Part shown: one piece after another, positions 29,142-38,408 of the stretch
How positions within the stretch are numbered: the stretch's first letter is position 1
Layout: each line of letters begins with the position of its first letter
Assembly: GCF_030408415.1 (NCBI RefSeq)
Contig: NZ_CP046976.1
Span: 1,240,001-1,304,000 of the forward strand
Source: Corynebacterium appendicis CIP 107643
GTDB taxonomy: Bacteria; Actinomycetota; Actinomycetes; Mycobacteriales; Mycobacteriaceae
Reading direction: 5' to 3'
Length of the DNA stretch: 64,000 bases
Translations under genes and position numbers: made by a program
The notes under the pieces: model-generated
Told to the model about the DNA's origin: nothing
What the model saw: the letters and a program-made list of their open reading frames with translations, nothing else
Databases searched by the model: none

Positions 29142-30077
29142 ATGATCATCACCATGTCAGACACCTCCACCCGGGAGATCTCCAAACTGCTGCTGGACAC
29201 CCAGGAGAACTACTCGCTGGCCACCGGACGCGTGCTCACCCTCATTGTGGTCGCCGACATCCACGACGACGTGGAGTCCATCCTCGACCACGTCCGCACC
29301 GCCTCCCACGAGCACCCCTCGCGCGTGCTCATGATCATCACAGGCAACCCCGACGGCGACAGCGTCCTCGACGCCCAAGCGATCCTCGCGGACGACGCAG
29401 GAGCGTCCGAGATCATCGTGATGGATTTGCACGGGGAGTTGGTGAACAATATCGCGTCCGTCGTCACGCCTCTTTTGCTTCCGGACACCCCGATCGTCGC
29501 CTGGTGGCCGTCGACCGCCCCCGCGCGCCCCGCCGAGCATCCGCTCGGGCAGCTCGCGCACCGCCGCATCACCAACGCCCGCGAAAACGTCGACGGCAAC
29601 CGGCTGGCGCGCCTCGCCAACGGCTACTGCCCCGGCGACTCCGACATGCTGTGGTCCCGCATCACGCACTGGCGCGGCGTCGTCGCCTCCGCGCTCGACC
29701 GCTACCCGCACGAACCCGTGACATCCGTCGAGATCGACGGACCTGCTGACGACCCGAGCGTCGACATCGCCGCCGCCTGGCTGTCCTCGTGCCTCAACGC
29801 GCCCGTCAACCGCATCTGCAGCGATACGACCGCAGGCGAACCCTCCCGTCTCTTCCCCGTCCGCCGCCTCACCCTCGAACGCAACTCCGGGCCCGTGTCC
29901 GTGAGCGTCAAGGACGACAAGACCATCCGCGTTCGTGTGCCGGGGCTGCCCGATTCGTTCGTCGCCATGAGCACGCGCAGCGACGCCGATTGCCTTTCCG
30001 AGGAACTCCGCCACCTCGACCCCGACTGGGCGTACTCGCAGGCGCTGCGGTCCCTGTCGGACGTCACTTTTGTCTAG
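29142..30077 (+). CDS. opcA: Glucose-6-phosphate dehydrogenase assembly protein OpcA
   Basis: 311 aa. In corynebacteria OpcA is a stable partner of Zwf needed for full G6PDH activity. Landmarks are TGRVLTLIVVADIHDD, VTPLLLPDTPIVAWWPST near residue 112, and SDADCLSEELRHLDPDWAYSQAL at the C-terminus. The ATG at 29142 fits the MIxxxxDTST start of homologues; an internal ATG at 29154 is the alternative. Confidence 0.95.
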   Translation: MIITMSDTSTREISKLLLDTQENYSLATGRVLTLIVVADIHDDVESILDHVRTASHEHPSRVLMIITGNPDGDSVLDAQAILADDAGASEIIVMDLHGELVNNIASVVTPLLLPDTPIVAWWPSTAPARPAEHPLGQLAHRRITNARENVDGNRLARLANGYCPGDSDMLWSRITHWRGVVASALDRYPHEPVTSVEIDGPADDPSVDIAAAWLSSCLNAPVNRICSDTTAGEPSRLFPVRRLTLERNSGPVSVSVKDDKTIRVRVPGLPDSFVAMSTRSDADCLSEELRHLDPDWAYSQALRSLSDVTFV

Positions 30078-30114
30078 AGTCGTAAGACAAGCAGTTTTTG
30101 AAGGAGCGATAGCA

Positions 30115-30843
30115 ATGATCACCGTCGAGAACGTCCCCAATCTCGATGTGCTTATCGACGAAGCCTCCACCCGCTTCGTCGATACCGTCACCGAGATTCT
30201 CGCCTCCGACACCGGCGGCGTCCACGGGGACGGAGTCGCGCGAGTAGTCTTCACCGGCGGCGGCGCAGGCATCAAGCTTCTCTCCCGCCTCGTGCGCGCA
30301 AAGAACCTCGACTGGTCCCGCATCCACGTCTTCTTCGGCGACGAGCGCAACGTCCCCGTCTACGACCCGGACTCCAATGAGGGCCAGGCACGCTACGCGC
30401 TGCTGAACCACGTCAACATCCCCGAAGCAAATATCCACGGCTACCGTCCCGGCAACCTGCCGCTCGACGATACTGCGGCGAACTACTCCAACGCCATCCA
30501 GCAGCACGCCCCGCGCGGTTTTGACCTGCACCTCCTCGGCATGGGCCCCGACGGGCACATCAACTCCCTGTTCCCCTCTTCCGCGGCACTAAGCGAGGAA
30601 GAGAAACTCGTCGTCGGCGTCACCGACTCCCCGAAGCCGCCCGCTGAGCGCATCACCTTGACGCTGCCCGCAGTCGCCCGCGCCAAGGAAGTCTGGCTGC
30701 TCGTTTCCGGCTCCGAAAAGGCCGAGGCAATCAGCCACCTCGTCGACGGCGAGCCTTCCGATGAATGGCCCGTCACCCGCGTGCCCGCTCTCGCTGAGAC
30801 CACGCTCTTCGTCACCGAGGACGCCTTCTCCCCGGCTCAGTAG
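30115..30843 (+). CDS. pgl: 6-phosphogluconolactonase
   Basis: 242 aa, hydrolyses 6-phosphogluconolactone made by Zwf-OpcA. Typical blocks are VFTGGGAGIKLLSRL, HVFFGDERNVPVYDPDSNEGQAR near residue 72 and LGMGPDGHINSLFP near 140. The ATG at 30115 has AAGGAG 8 bases upstream. It ends the pentose phosphate operon; the decayed gene begins right after its stop. One dispersed motif copy is at 30151-30159. Confidence 0.95.
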   Translation: MITVENVPNLDVLIDEASTRFVDTVTEILASDTGGVHGDGVARVVFTGGGAGIKLLSRLVRAKNLDWSRIHVFFGDERNVPVYDPDSNEGQARYALLNHVNIPEANIHGYRPGNLPLDDTAANYSNAIQQHAPRGFDLHLLGMGPDGHINSLFPSSAALSEEEKLVVGVTDSPKPPAERITLTLPAVARAKEVWLLVSGSEKAEAISHLVDGEPSDEWPVTRVPALAETTLFVTEDAFSPAQ

Positions 30844-31101
30844 CGCCCCGCAGCGCGCGGACACCACCTGGGTTCCCAACTCCCCGTGGACCGGCGACGT
30901 CGACTATGACTCTGTTGGCGGAGACACCGGCGAAGCCGCGAAACAAATTGGGCCCGCGGTGCCCTCCCAATTATTCCGTGCCCAGCGACGCCGGAATCCG
31001 CGTCACCCGTGGACCGTCAACGACGACGCCGCCATGCGGTAACAGATCGAAGCGGGTGTCGACGGAATCAGCACCGACTACCCGACACCTCTGAAGACGA
31101 T

Positions 31102-31106
31102 CCTCG
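31102..31106. repeat. Target site duplication, left copy (CCTCG)
   Basis: CCTCG lies immediately before the left end of the IS21-type element and is repeated at 33256-33260 immediately after its right end. Confidence 0.85.
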
Positions 31107-31176
31107 TGTCAGCGCTCTTTGAAAAGTAGCCCAAAACGCTCCCCGAAAAGTAGCCCATCCGAAAAAGATTGGATGG

Positions 31177-32382
31177 GTGATTTCTTTGGAGCAATGGGCA
31201 CAGATCCGATACCTGCGTGGGCAGGGTTTATCGATACGCAAGATTGCCAACGAGGTTGGCTGCGCGAAGAAGACTGTCGAGCGGGCACTCGCTTCGGATT
31301 CGCCTCCGAAATACCCGACGCGTCGGGTTAAGACCACAAGTTTTGATGCCTTCGAACCACAAGTACGCGCGTTGCTGGCTGAAACTCCACGTCTTAACGC
31401 AAAAGTCATCGGACAGCGCGTTGGGTGGACCGGGTCAGAATCGTGGCTGCGCAAAAACATTGCCCGGATCCGACCCGAGTATCTTCCCGCAGACCCCGTG
31501 GATACGCTCACCCATCTTCCCGGGCGTGAAATCCAGTGCGACCTGACTTTTGCCGCTGGCGGGCTGCCCGATGCAAACGGTGTGCCCCGGCCATTCCCGG
31601 TGCTGGTGATGGCGGCATCGCATTCCCGATTCGCCGCGGCTTGTCTGCTACCAACCCGTCGCACCGACGACCTGATAGCCGGGATGTGGCAGCTCATCGA
31701 GCGCGACTTCAAAGCCGTGCCCGACCGGCTGGTATGGGACCGGGAAGCCGGCATCGGTAAGGCCCGCCTGTGTGAGCCAGTCGCTGCGTTCGCCGGTGCA
31801 ATCGGCACCAAGATCGTCCAGGCCCCGCCGAGAGATCCGGAATCGAAAGGCATCGTTGAACGCACCAACGGCTATATGAAGCGCTCCTTTTTCCCAGGCC
31901 GGCGCTTCAGCAACCCGCAGGATGTGCAAGACCAGCTCGATGAATGGTTTAGCACCGTGGCCAACACCCGCACCCATGCCACGTTGAAAACCCGCCCGAT
32001 CGATCTGTTTCGCATCGACCAACAGTCCATGCGTCCACTTCCGCCGTATGCCCCAACGATCGGGATCCGTCCTGCGGTACGCCTGCCACGCAACTACTAC
32101 ATCACCGTCGACACCAACCAATACAGCGTCGACCCCGCCTTCATCGACAGGCTTGTGACCGTGCGCACCTGTCTAGAAGAAATCACTGTCACAGGACCAT
32201 CCGGCGAAATCGCTGCCTGCCACCGGCGTTACTGGGGCAAACACCACGTCATCACCGACCCTGCCCACCGACACGCCGCACGACGCATGCGACAGCTAAT
32301 CACCGGACCCCAACGACACAACCACACACCAGACAACGACGTAGAGGTAGCCGACTTAGCCATCTACGACTCAATCGCCTAG
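31177..32382 (+). CDS. istA: IS21-family transposase IstA
   Basis: 401 aa. The N-terminal HTH is GLSIRKIANEVGCAKKTVERAL (residues 17-38). The DDE catalytic core has Asp122 (IQCDLTFA), Asp188 (VWDREAGIG) and Glu228 (KGIVERTN). A C-terminal Mu-type beta-barrel follows. GTG start at 31177. It needs the IstB ATPase for target selection. Confidence 0.93.
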   Translation: MISLEQWAQIRYLRGQGLSIRKIANEVGCAKKTVERALASDSPPKYPTRRVKTTSFDAFEPQVRALLAETPRLNAKVIGQRVGWTGSESWLRKNIARIRPEYLPADPVDTLTHLPGREIQCDLTFAAGGLPDANGVPRPFPVLVMAASHSRFAAACLLPTRRTDDLIAGMWQLIERDFKAVPDRLVWDREAGIGKARLCEPVAAFAGAIGTKIVQAPPRDPESKGIVERTNGYMKRSFFPGRRFSNPQDVQDQLDEWFSTVANTRTHATLKTRPIDLFRIDQQSMRPLPPYAPTIGIRPAVRLPRNYYITVDTNQYSVDPAFIDRLVTVRTCLEEITVTGPSGEIAACHRRYWGKHHVITDPAHRHAARRMRQLITGPQRHNHTPDNDVEVADLAIYDSIA

Positions 32383-32408
32383 CGCCCCAAAGAAGATTGG
32401 ATTCGACT

Positions 32409-33191
32409 ATGCCCCACACGCACGCCCACGACACCCAAGCAACGATTGCGCACCTGTCACAGACGCTGAAAGCCCCACGTATCAACACCGTTTACGCCAC
32501 CATTGCTGAACAAGCACGCGCAGAATCGTATACCTACGAGGAATACCTCGCCGCGGTACTTTCAGTAGAAGCCACCGCACGCGCTGAATCCGGAGCGCGC
32601 CAACGCGTTAAACGAGCCGGTTTTCCAGCAGTCAAAACCATCGCCGATTTCGACTTCGGCGCCCAACCCGGCATCGACCGCGCCGACATCGCCCGACTAG
32701 AAACCGGTGCCTGGGTCGCAACCGCTGAAAACGTCGTCCTTCTAGGCCCACCAGGCACCGGAAAAACACACCTAGCTACAGCCCTAGGCATAACCGCTGC
32801 TCAGCAAGGCTACCGAGTACTGTTCGACACCGCCGCAGGGTGGATCAACACACTCACCGAGGCACATAACACCGGACGACTCGAATCCGTACTCAAACGC
32901 CTAAGCGGATACCACCTGCTCATCATCGACGAACTCGGATACATCCCCGTTGAGGCAGATGCCGCAAACCTGTTCTTCCAACTCGTCTCACGCCGATACG
33001 AACACGGATCCATCATCGTCACATCCAACCTGGCTTTTTCCCAATGGGCCCAATGCTTCGGAGACGTCACCGTCGCAACTGCCATGGTCGACCGCATCGT
33101 CCACCACGCAAAAATCTTCCAACACCGAGGAGTAAGCCACCGCATCAAAGGCCGCGAACTCACAACACCACAAACAAATCAGGCACAATAA
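32409..33191 (+). CDS. istB: IS21-family helper ATPase IstB
   Basis: 260 aa AAA+ ATPase of the DnaC/IstB type. Walker A is LLGPPGTGKTHLATAL near residue 118 and Walker B is LLIIDELGYIP near 180; the sensor region is IIVTSNLAFSQW. The ATG at 32409 is preferred; a TTG at 32397 with AAAGAAG upstream is an alternative. It lies 26 bases after istA. Confidence 0.93.
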   Translation: MPHTHAHDTQATIAHLSQTLKAPRINTVYATIAEQARAESYTYEEYLAAVLSVEATARAESGARQRVKRAGFPAVKTIADFDFGAQPGIDRADIARLETGAWVATAENVVLLGPPGTGKTHLATALGITAAQQGYRVLFDTAAGWINTLTEAHNTGRLESVLKRLSGYHLLIIDELGYIPVEADAANLFFQLVSRRYEHGSIIVTSNLAFSQWAQCFGDVTVATAMVDRIVHHAKIFQHRGVSHRIKGRELTTPQTNQAQ

Positions 33192-33255
33192 CTACGACCA
33201 CACTGGGCTACTTTTCAAAGAGCGCCAGTGGGCTACATTTCGAAGAGCACTCACA

Positions 33256-33260
33256 CCTCG
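33256..33260. repeat. Target site duplication, right copy (CCTCG)
   Basis: Right-hand copy of the 5-bp duplication paired with 31102-31106. Removing the element and one copy restores the GDPD frame ...TIL-DEQSV.... Confidence 0.85.
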
Positions 33261-33296
33261 ACGAGCAGTCTGTTGATTACTCCCGCTAAGTTCGGG

Positions 33297-33360
33297 CACC
33301 GAAGCGGCCGTTGTACAGCGTGATTTCTGCAAATTTGCGCGCCGAAGTGGCCGTTAGGCA
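33297..33360. repeat. Imperfect direct repeat, possible end of a second IS21-like element
   Basis: CCGAAGCGGCCGTT (33299-33312) recurs as CCGAAGTGGCCGTT (33342-33355), 43 bases apart. Spaced repeats of this kind are characteristic of IS21-family ends, but the sequence differs from the intact element and no transposase is attached. The call is an inference. Confidence 0.35.
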
Positions 33361-33399
33361 TGTTTAGCCCTCGGCCTGGTGGTGTGGTCAGGTTCCGAA

Positions 33400-34470
33400 C
33401 TAGCTTCCGAACAACAGGTGCATGGCACCGTATTGGTGGGTGGTGTTCGGGACTGGTGTTCCGCGCGGGGAGACCCATGTCGGGGTGCCGTTGCGCATGT
33501 GTATTCGACCCCGGTGGTTGCGGTGGGGGTCGTCGTCGTTGGTGCGGTTGTGGTACCTGCACAACACCGACAGGTTGTCCATGTTGGTCGGCCCGCCACG
33601 CGCCCACGGTGTGATGTGGTGGACCTCGCAATTATCAGCCGCGTGCCGGCAATCCGGCACCGGACAGGTCGTGAGCGTCGCCCGGGCCAGGTCGCGTTGC
33701 TTGGCGTTGGCGAACCGTTTCGCGTGGTACAGGTTCACCGGACCCGCCTGCGGGTGGAACAACGCCACCTCCAAATCCCTCGAGTAATAGTGAGTCAGAT
33801 ACTCCGCACCAGTCATCGTGGTGCCGTCCGACAACCCCAGGATCGTCTCATCGCCGTTACCGGAAACGATCCTGATGTGCTCTGCCAACGGGACCTGGAT
33901 CAACGGACGCGGCACAGCCTCCGCAACACCGGCACCGCCGCGCAGCAACTCCGCGAACGCTTCGTACATCTGCGGGCCCTCGGGCCGATCAGGGTCGAGC
34001 TTTCTCCGCAGGGCGTGTTCCAGGTCGGCGATGACACGTTCTTCACCGGTGGCGATGACCGTCCGTTTGCCTTTCCGCGTCCGGCCAAACCGGACCGTGG
34101 ACTCTGGGGCGGGTTTATCCGGGTCGGGGATGATGTCTTTGGCGCGGCGCTGCAGCGTCTTGTAGTCGCCGCGCACCGACAACAACGCCAGGCGGAGTTT
34201 CCATGTCTCCCGGTCGGAAGACACAGCGCGCACTTGCTGCTCAATGAACAGGATCTGATCCAGAGACTTCCCCGTCTGCCTAGCAACGGTGACAGCGTTG
34301 ACTTGCTGGCGTGAAAAGCGGGTCGCACCGAAGTAGACCTCGTGGGCCTTTTCCCACTCGACATACGAGGTGGGCTTGACGCCGGCAGCACGAGCAGCCT
34401 GACGGTCGAAACCAGCCAGGATATCCATCGGGCTACCAAGTGATCCAAGAAACGCGTCAAAATCTCTCAT
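33400..34470 (-). CDS. HNH endonuclease domain protein with DUF222 (13E12-repeat type)
   Basis: 356 aa. The N-terminal ~250 residues correspond to the DUF222 region found in actinobacterial 13E12-type proteins. The C-terminal HNH/zinc finger is CPVPDCRHAADNCEVHHITPWARGG, then NMDNLSVLCRYHN. These genes are common, repeated and mobile-looking in actinobacteria; their function is unsettled. It lies between mobile DNA and secG, with a pair of DnaA-box-like sequences upstream. The ATG at 34470 is preferred over a TTG/GTG extension to 34542. Confidence 0.88.
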   Translation of the reverse strand: MRDFDAFLGSLGSPMDILAGFDRQAARAAGVKPTSYVEWEKAHEVYFGATRFSRQQVNAVTVARQTGKSLDQILFIEQQVRAVSSDRETWKLRLALLSVRGDYKTLQRRAKDIIPDPDKPAPESTVRFGRTRKGKRTVIATGEERVIADLEHALRRKLDPDRPEGPQMYEAFAELLRGGAGVAEAVPRPLIQVPLAEHIRIVSGNGDETILGLSDGTTMTGAEYLTHYYSRDLEVALFHPQAGPVNLYHAKRFANAKQRDLARATLTTCPVPDCRHAADNCEVHHITPWARGGPTNMDNLSVLCRYHNRTNDDDPHRNHRGRIHMRNGTPTWVSPRGTPVPNTTHQYGAMHLLFGS

Positions 34471-34522
34471 GCCCCACACGCTAAACAGAACAACAACCCC
34501 GAAAAAGAAGCCCCTAAAAATC

Positions 34523-34559
34523 TGTGGATAACCCGCCCACAAACAGACTTATCCACAGG
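34523..34559. promoter_or_regulatory. Inverted pair of DnaA-box-like sequences
   Basis: CTGTGGATAA (34523-34532) and TTATCCACAG (34550-34559) form a perfect 10-bp inverted repeat with a 17-base spacer. Each contains the exact consensus DnaA box TTATCCACA. They lie 53 bases upstream of the HNH gene. Whether DnaA binds here is unknown. Confidence 0.5.
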
Positions 34560-34600
34560 GGAGCAGCAGGGAGGGTTGCGGGAGGCGTCGATAAGCATAC

Positions 34601-34634
34601 AAAAACGCCCACCGCGCGGAGCAGGTGAGCGTTT
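34601..34634 (-). terminator. Terminator of secG
   Basis: A 10-bp stem (AACGCCCACC / GGTGAGCGTT, one mismatch) is followed on the minus strand by TTTTT. It lies 21 bases beyond the secG stop. A dispersed motif copy (34587-34595) sits just past it. Confidence 0.75.
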
Positions 34635-34654
34635 CGGGGCCGTGGGGCGGAAGG

Positions 34655-34891
34655 CTACAGGCCGTACGCCTGAATCAGATTGAGGCCGATAATGCAGACG
34701 ATCCAGATGATCGCCACGGCCACGGTGTAGCGGTCGAGGTTCTTCTCCACGACGGTGGAACCGGAGAGGTTCGCCTGGACGCCGCCGCCGAAGAGGCTGG
34801 AAAGGCCGCCACCTTTGCCCTTGTGCAGCAGAACGAAGACCGTCATCAGCAAGGATGCGATAACCAGGATGATCTGCAGTGCGAGGGTCAT
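34655..34891 (-). CDS. secG: Preprotein translocase subunit SecG
   Basis: 78 aa with two membrane segments (ALQIILVIASLLMTVFVLLHKGKGGG and YTVAVAIIWIVCIIGLNLI), joined by the conserved KGKGGGLSSLFGGG loop. It is an accessory subunit of SecYEG. In C. glutamicum ppc lies between secG and tpiA; here only 109 bases separate secG from tpiA. Confidence 0.95.
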   Translation of the reverse strand: MTLALQIILVIASLLMTVFVLLHKGKGGGLSSLFGGGVQANLSGSTVVEKNLDRYTVAVAIIWIVCIIGLNLIQAYGL

Positions 34892-35000
34892 GTGACGATG
34901 CCTCCATATCGAGTACGGGCGGTTAACCGTTCACATGTTACATGAACGGGGAAGCTTCCCCAGCATCGGCGTGCCGGGGAAGCTTCGAGGATGGCGGTGT

Positions 35001-35786
35001 TTAGGCGCGGGCGGCGTCGCCTGCGGCGGCGGCGAGCTTGGCGAAGTCGTTGCCGTCGAGGGAGGCTCCGCCGACGAGTCCGCCGTCGACATCGGGCTGG
35101 CCGATGATGTCGGCAATAGTGTCGGCCTTCACAGAGCCGCCGTAGAGGATGCGGATGGAGGAGGCGACGGTGTCGTCGGCAAGCTCGGCGATGAGGCCGC
35201 GGATTGCGGAGCAGATCTCCTGCGCGTCCTCGGCGGAGGCGCTCTTGCCGGTGCCGATGGCCCACACAGGCTCGTAGGCGATCACGGTCCTGGACAGTTC
35301 CTCGGTGGACAGGCCGGCGAGCGACTCGCGCGTTTGCTTGACGACGAAGTCCACCTGCTCCCCCGCTTCGCGCACATCCAAGGGCTCACCGACGCAGACG
35401 ATCGGACTGATGCCGTTGTCGAGCGCGGCCTTGGCCTTGGCGGCGACGAGCTCGTTGGACTCGTTGTGGTAGTCGCGGCGCTCGGAGTGGCCGACGACAA
35501 CCCAGGTGCAGTCGAGCTTGGCCAGCATCGCGGCGGAAATCTCACCGGTGTAGGCGCCAGACTCGTGGGCGGAAACGTCCTGGGCACCGTAGGTGATCTT
35601 CAGTTTGTCGCCTTGAACCAGGGTCTGCAGGGAGCGGAGATCGGTGAAGGGGACGGTGAGGGCGACGTCGACGTCCTCGTAGTAGTCGTCCGGCAGCGCG
35701 AATGCGAGGCGCTGCGCCTGGGAGATGGCCTCGAGGTGGTCGTGATTCATCTTCCAGTTGCCGGCAATGAGTGGTGTGCGTGCCAT
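35001..35786 (-). CDS. tpiA: Triosephosphate isomerase
   Basis: 261 aa. Catalytic residues are in GNWKMN (Lys13 region), [13 protein letters not shown] (His near 101) and [15 protein letters not shown] (Glu near 173, with the flexible loop). It is the third gene of gap-pgk-tpiA, 20 bases after pgk. Confidence 0.97.
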   Translation of the reverse strand: MARTPLIAGNWKMNHDHLEAISQAQRLAFALPDDYYEDVDVALTVPFTDLRSLQTLVQGDKLKITYGAQDVSAHESGAYTGEISAAMLAKLDCTWVVVGHSERRDYHNESNELVAAKAKAALDNGISPIVCVGEPLDVREAGEQVDFVVKQTRESLAGLSTEELSRTVIAYEPVWAIGTGKSASAEDAQEICSAIRGLIAELADDTVASSIRILYGGSVKADTIADIIGQPDVDGGLVGGASLDGNDFAKLAAAAGDAARA

Positions 35787-35806
35787 TGTTTGAGGCTCCT
35801 TTCGCT

Positions 35807-37027
35807 TTAGTTCTGTTCCAGGACTGTGACGCCTGGGAGTTCCTTGCCTTCGACGAGCTCGAGGGACGCGCCGCCGCCGGTGGAGATGTGGGAGAAGCCG
35901 TCCTCGTCGAGGCCGAGGGTGCGCACGGACGCGGCGGAATCGCCGCCGCCGACGACGGTGAAGGAGCCGTTGTTCGCGGTGGCGTCGATCATGGCCTGTG
36001 CGACGGTGCAGGTGCCGTCAGCGAAGTTGGACTTCTCGAACACACCCATCGGGCCGTTCCAGAACACGGTCTTGGAGTCGGCGATGATCTCGGCGTACTT
36101 CTTGGCGGTCTCCGGGCCGATGTCGAGAGACATCCAGCCTTCGGGGACGCCGTCGAGGTCGACGACCTTGCGCTCGGCGTCGTTGTCGAACTCCGAAGCT
36201 GCGACAAGGTCGACGGGCAGGACAATCTTGTCGCCGTACTTCTCGATCAACTCCTTGCAGGTGTCCACCATCTCCTCCTGCAGCAGGGAGTCCTGGGTGT
36301 TGTGTCCCTGGGCGGTGAGGAACGTGTAGCACATGCCGCCGCCGATGATGACCTTGTCGGCCTTCTCAGCCAGGGCCTCGATGACGCCGAGCTTGTCGGA
36401 GACCTTGGAGCCGCCGAGGACGACAACGTACGGGGAGGTCGGGTTGTCCTTGACGGAGGCGAGCTTTTCCACCTCGTCCTGGACCAAGTAGCCGGCGTAA
36501 GCGGGCAAGCGCTTGGCCACGTCGTAGACGGAAGCTTGCGCACGGTGGACCACGCCGAAGCCGTCGGAGACGAATGCGCCGTTATCGGCGGCGAGGGCGA
36601 CGAGCTCGTCGGCGAAGGTGCCGCGTTCGGATTCGTCCTTGGAGGTCTCGCGGGCATCGAAACGCACGTTCTCGACGAGCAGGACATCGCCCTCGGACAG
36701 GCCGTTGGCGCGCTCGTGTGCGTCTTCGCCGGTGACATCGGAAGCCAGGGCAACGTACTGGCCGAGCTTCTCGGATAGGGCCTCTGCCACGGGCTTCAAG
36801 GAATACTTCGGGTTCACTTCACCTTTGGGGCGGCCGAGGTGGGCGGTGAGGATGACCTTGGCGCCGCCGTCGATAAGCGCCTTGATTGTGCGCAGCGAGG
36901 CGTCGATGCGGCCCGCGTCCGTGATGTTGCCGTCGTCGTCGAGCGGGACGTTGAAATCGGAGCGGACGAGCACGTGGCGTCCGTCGACGCCCTCCTTGAG
37001 CAGTTCGTCGATGGAACGTACAGCCAT
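35807..37027 (-). CDS. pgk: Phosphoglycerate kinase
   Basis: 406 aa. Makes ATP from 1,3-bisphosphoglycerate. N-terminal substrate site [20 protein letters not shown] near residue 23, then LLVENVRF, and the C-terminal nucleotide block [11 protein letters not shown] and [22 protein letters not shown] dispersed motif copy is at 36869-36877. Confidence 0.97.
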   Translation of the reverse strand: MAVRSIDELLKEGVDGRHVLVRSDFNVPLDDDGNITDAGRIDASLRTIKALIDGGAKVILTAHLGRPKGEVNPKYSLKPVAEALSEKLGQYVALASDVTGEDAHERANGLSEGDVLLVENVRFDARETSKDESERGTFADELVALAADNGAFVSDGFGVVHRAQASVYDVAKRLPAYAGYLVQDEVEKLASVKDNPTSPYVVVLGGSKVSDKLGVIEALAEKADKVIIGGGMCYTFLTAQGHNTQDSLLQEEMVDTCKELIEKYGDKIVLPVDLVAASEFDNDAERKVVDLDGVPEGWMSLDIGPETAKKYAEIIADSKTVFWNGPMGVFEKSNFADGTCTVAQAMIDATANNGSFTVVGGGDSAASVRTLGLDEDGFSHISTGGGASLELVEGKELPGVTVLEQN

Positions 37028-37065
37028 GATTTTTTACTCCTTGGAATCAGGGTGAAACGAGCAAA

Positions 37066-37101
37066 GCCCGGACAGGGTGCAAGATTGCACTCTACCCGGG
37101 C
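37066..37101 (-). terminator. Hairpin between gap and pgk
   Basis: A 16-base stem with 13 matched positions (GCCCGGACAGGGTGCA / TGCACTCTACCCGGGC) and a 4-nt loop lies in the gap-pgk spacer. On the minus strand TTTGCTCGTTT follows. It could be an attenuator or a processing site that sets gap above pgk-tpiA. Confidence 0.65.
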
Positions 37102-37122
37102 ATCGCGTGTGTCAGTGGTGGT

Positions 37123-38316
<1,194 letters not shown>

Positions 38317-38408
38317 TCACGCCGATGAACCGTCGCAGAGGCTCCCCCTCCGCCGCAAATGTTTCAGACACATTCGGAACCACCCGGAAGAATACGGGCC
38401 ACCCCCGG

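Larger units (their letters stand above)
31107..33255 (+). mobile_element. IS21-family insertion sequence
   Basis: 2149 bp, carrying istA and istB. The ends are related inverted repeats: left TGTCAGCGCTCTTTG and, read inwards from the right, TGTGAGTGCTCTTCG; over 26 bases 22 match. Both ends start 5'-TG. Each end also holds a second inner copy of the GCTC-x-x-x-GAAAAGTAGCCC unit (near 31137-31153 and 33206-33228), the multiple-repeat arrangement typical of IS21 ends. CCTCG flanks both sides. Both genes are open, so the element may be active. Confidence 0.93.
30847..33289 (+). pseudogene. Glycerophosphodiester phosphodiesterase remnant, split by an IS21-type element
   Basis: Only the C-terminal third of a GDPD remains. 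Readable pieces are TWVPNSPWTGDVDYDSVGG and EAAKQIGP from about 30860, a frameshifted PNYSVPSDAGIRVT near 30970, and then WTVNDDAAMR at about 31010-31039, followed by an in-frame TAA and QIEAGVDGISTDYPTPLKTIL. After the inserted element (31107-33255) and its 5-bp target duplication, the frame resumes as DEQSVDYSR and stops at 33287-33289. WTVND and GISTDYP are GDPD hallmarks. The catalytic N-terminal region is absent. Confidence 0.85.

Noticed and set aside
34523..34559. The DnaA-box pair as a chromosomal origin
   Set aside because: Only two boxes, no AT-rich unwinding region, and none of dnaA, dnaN, rnpA or rpmH is nearby.
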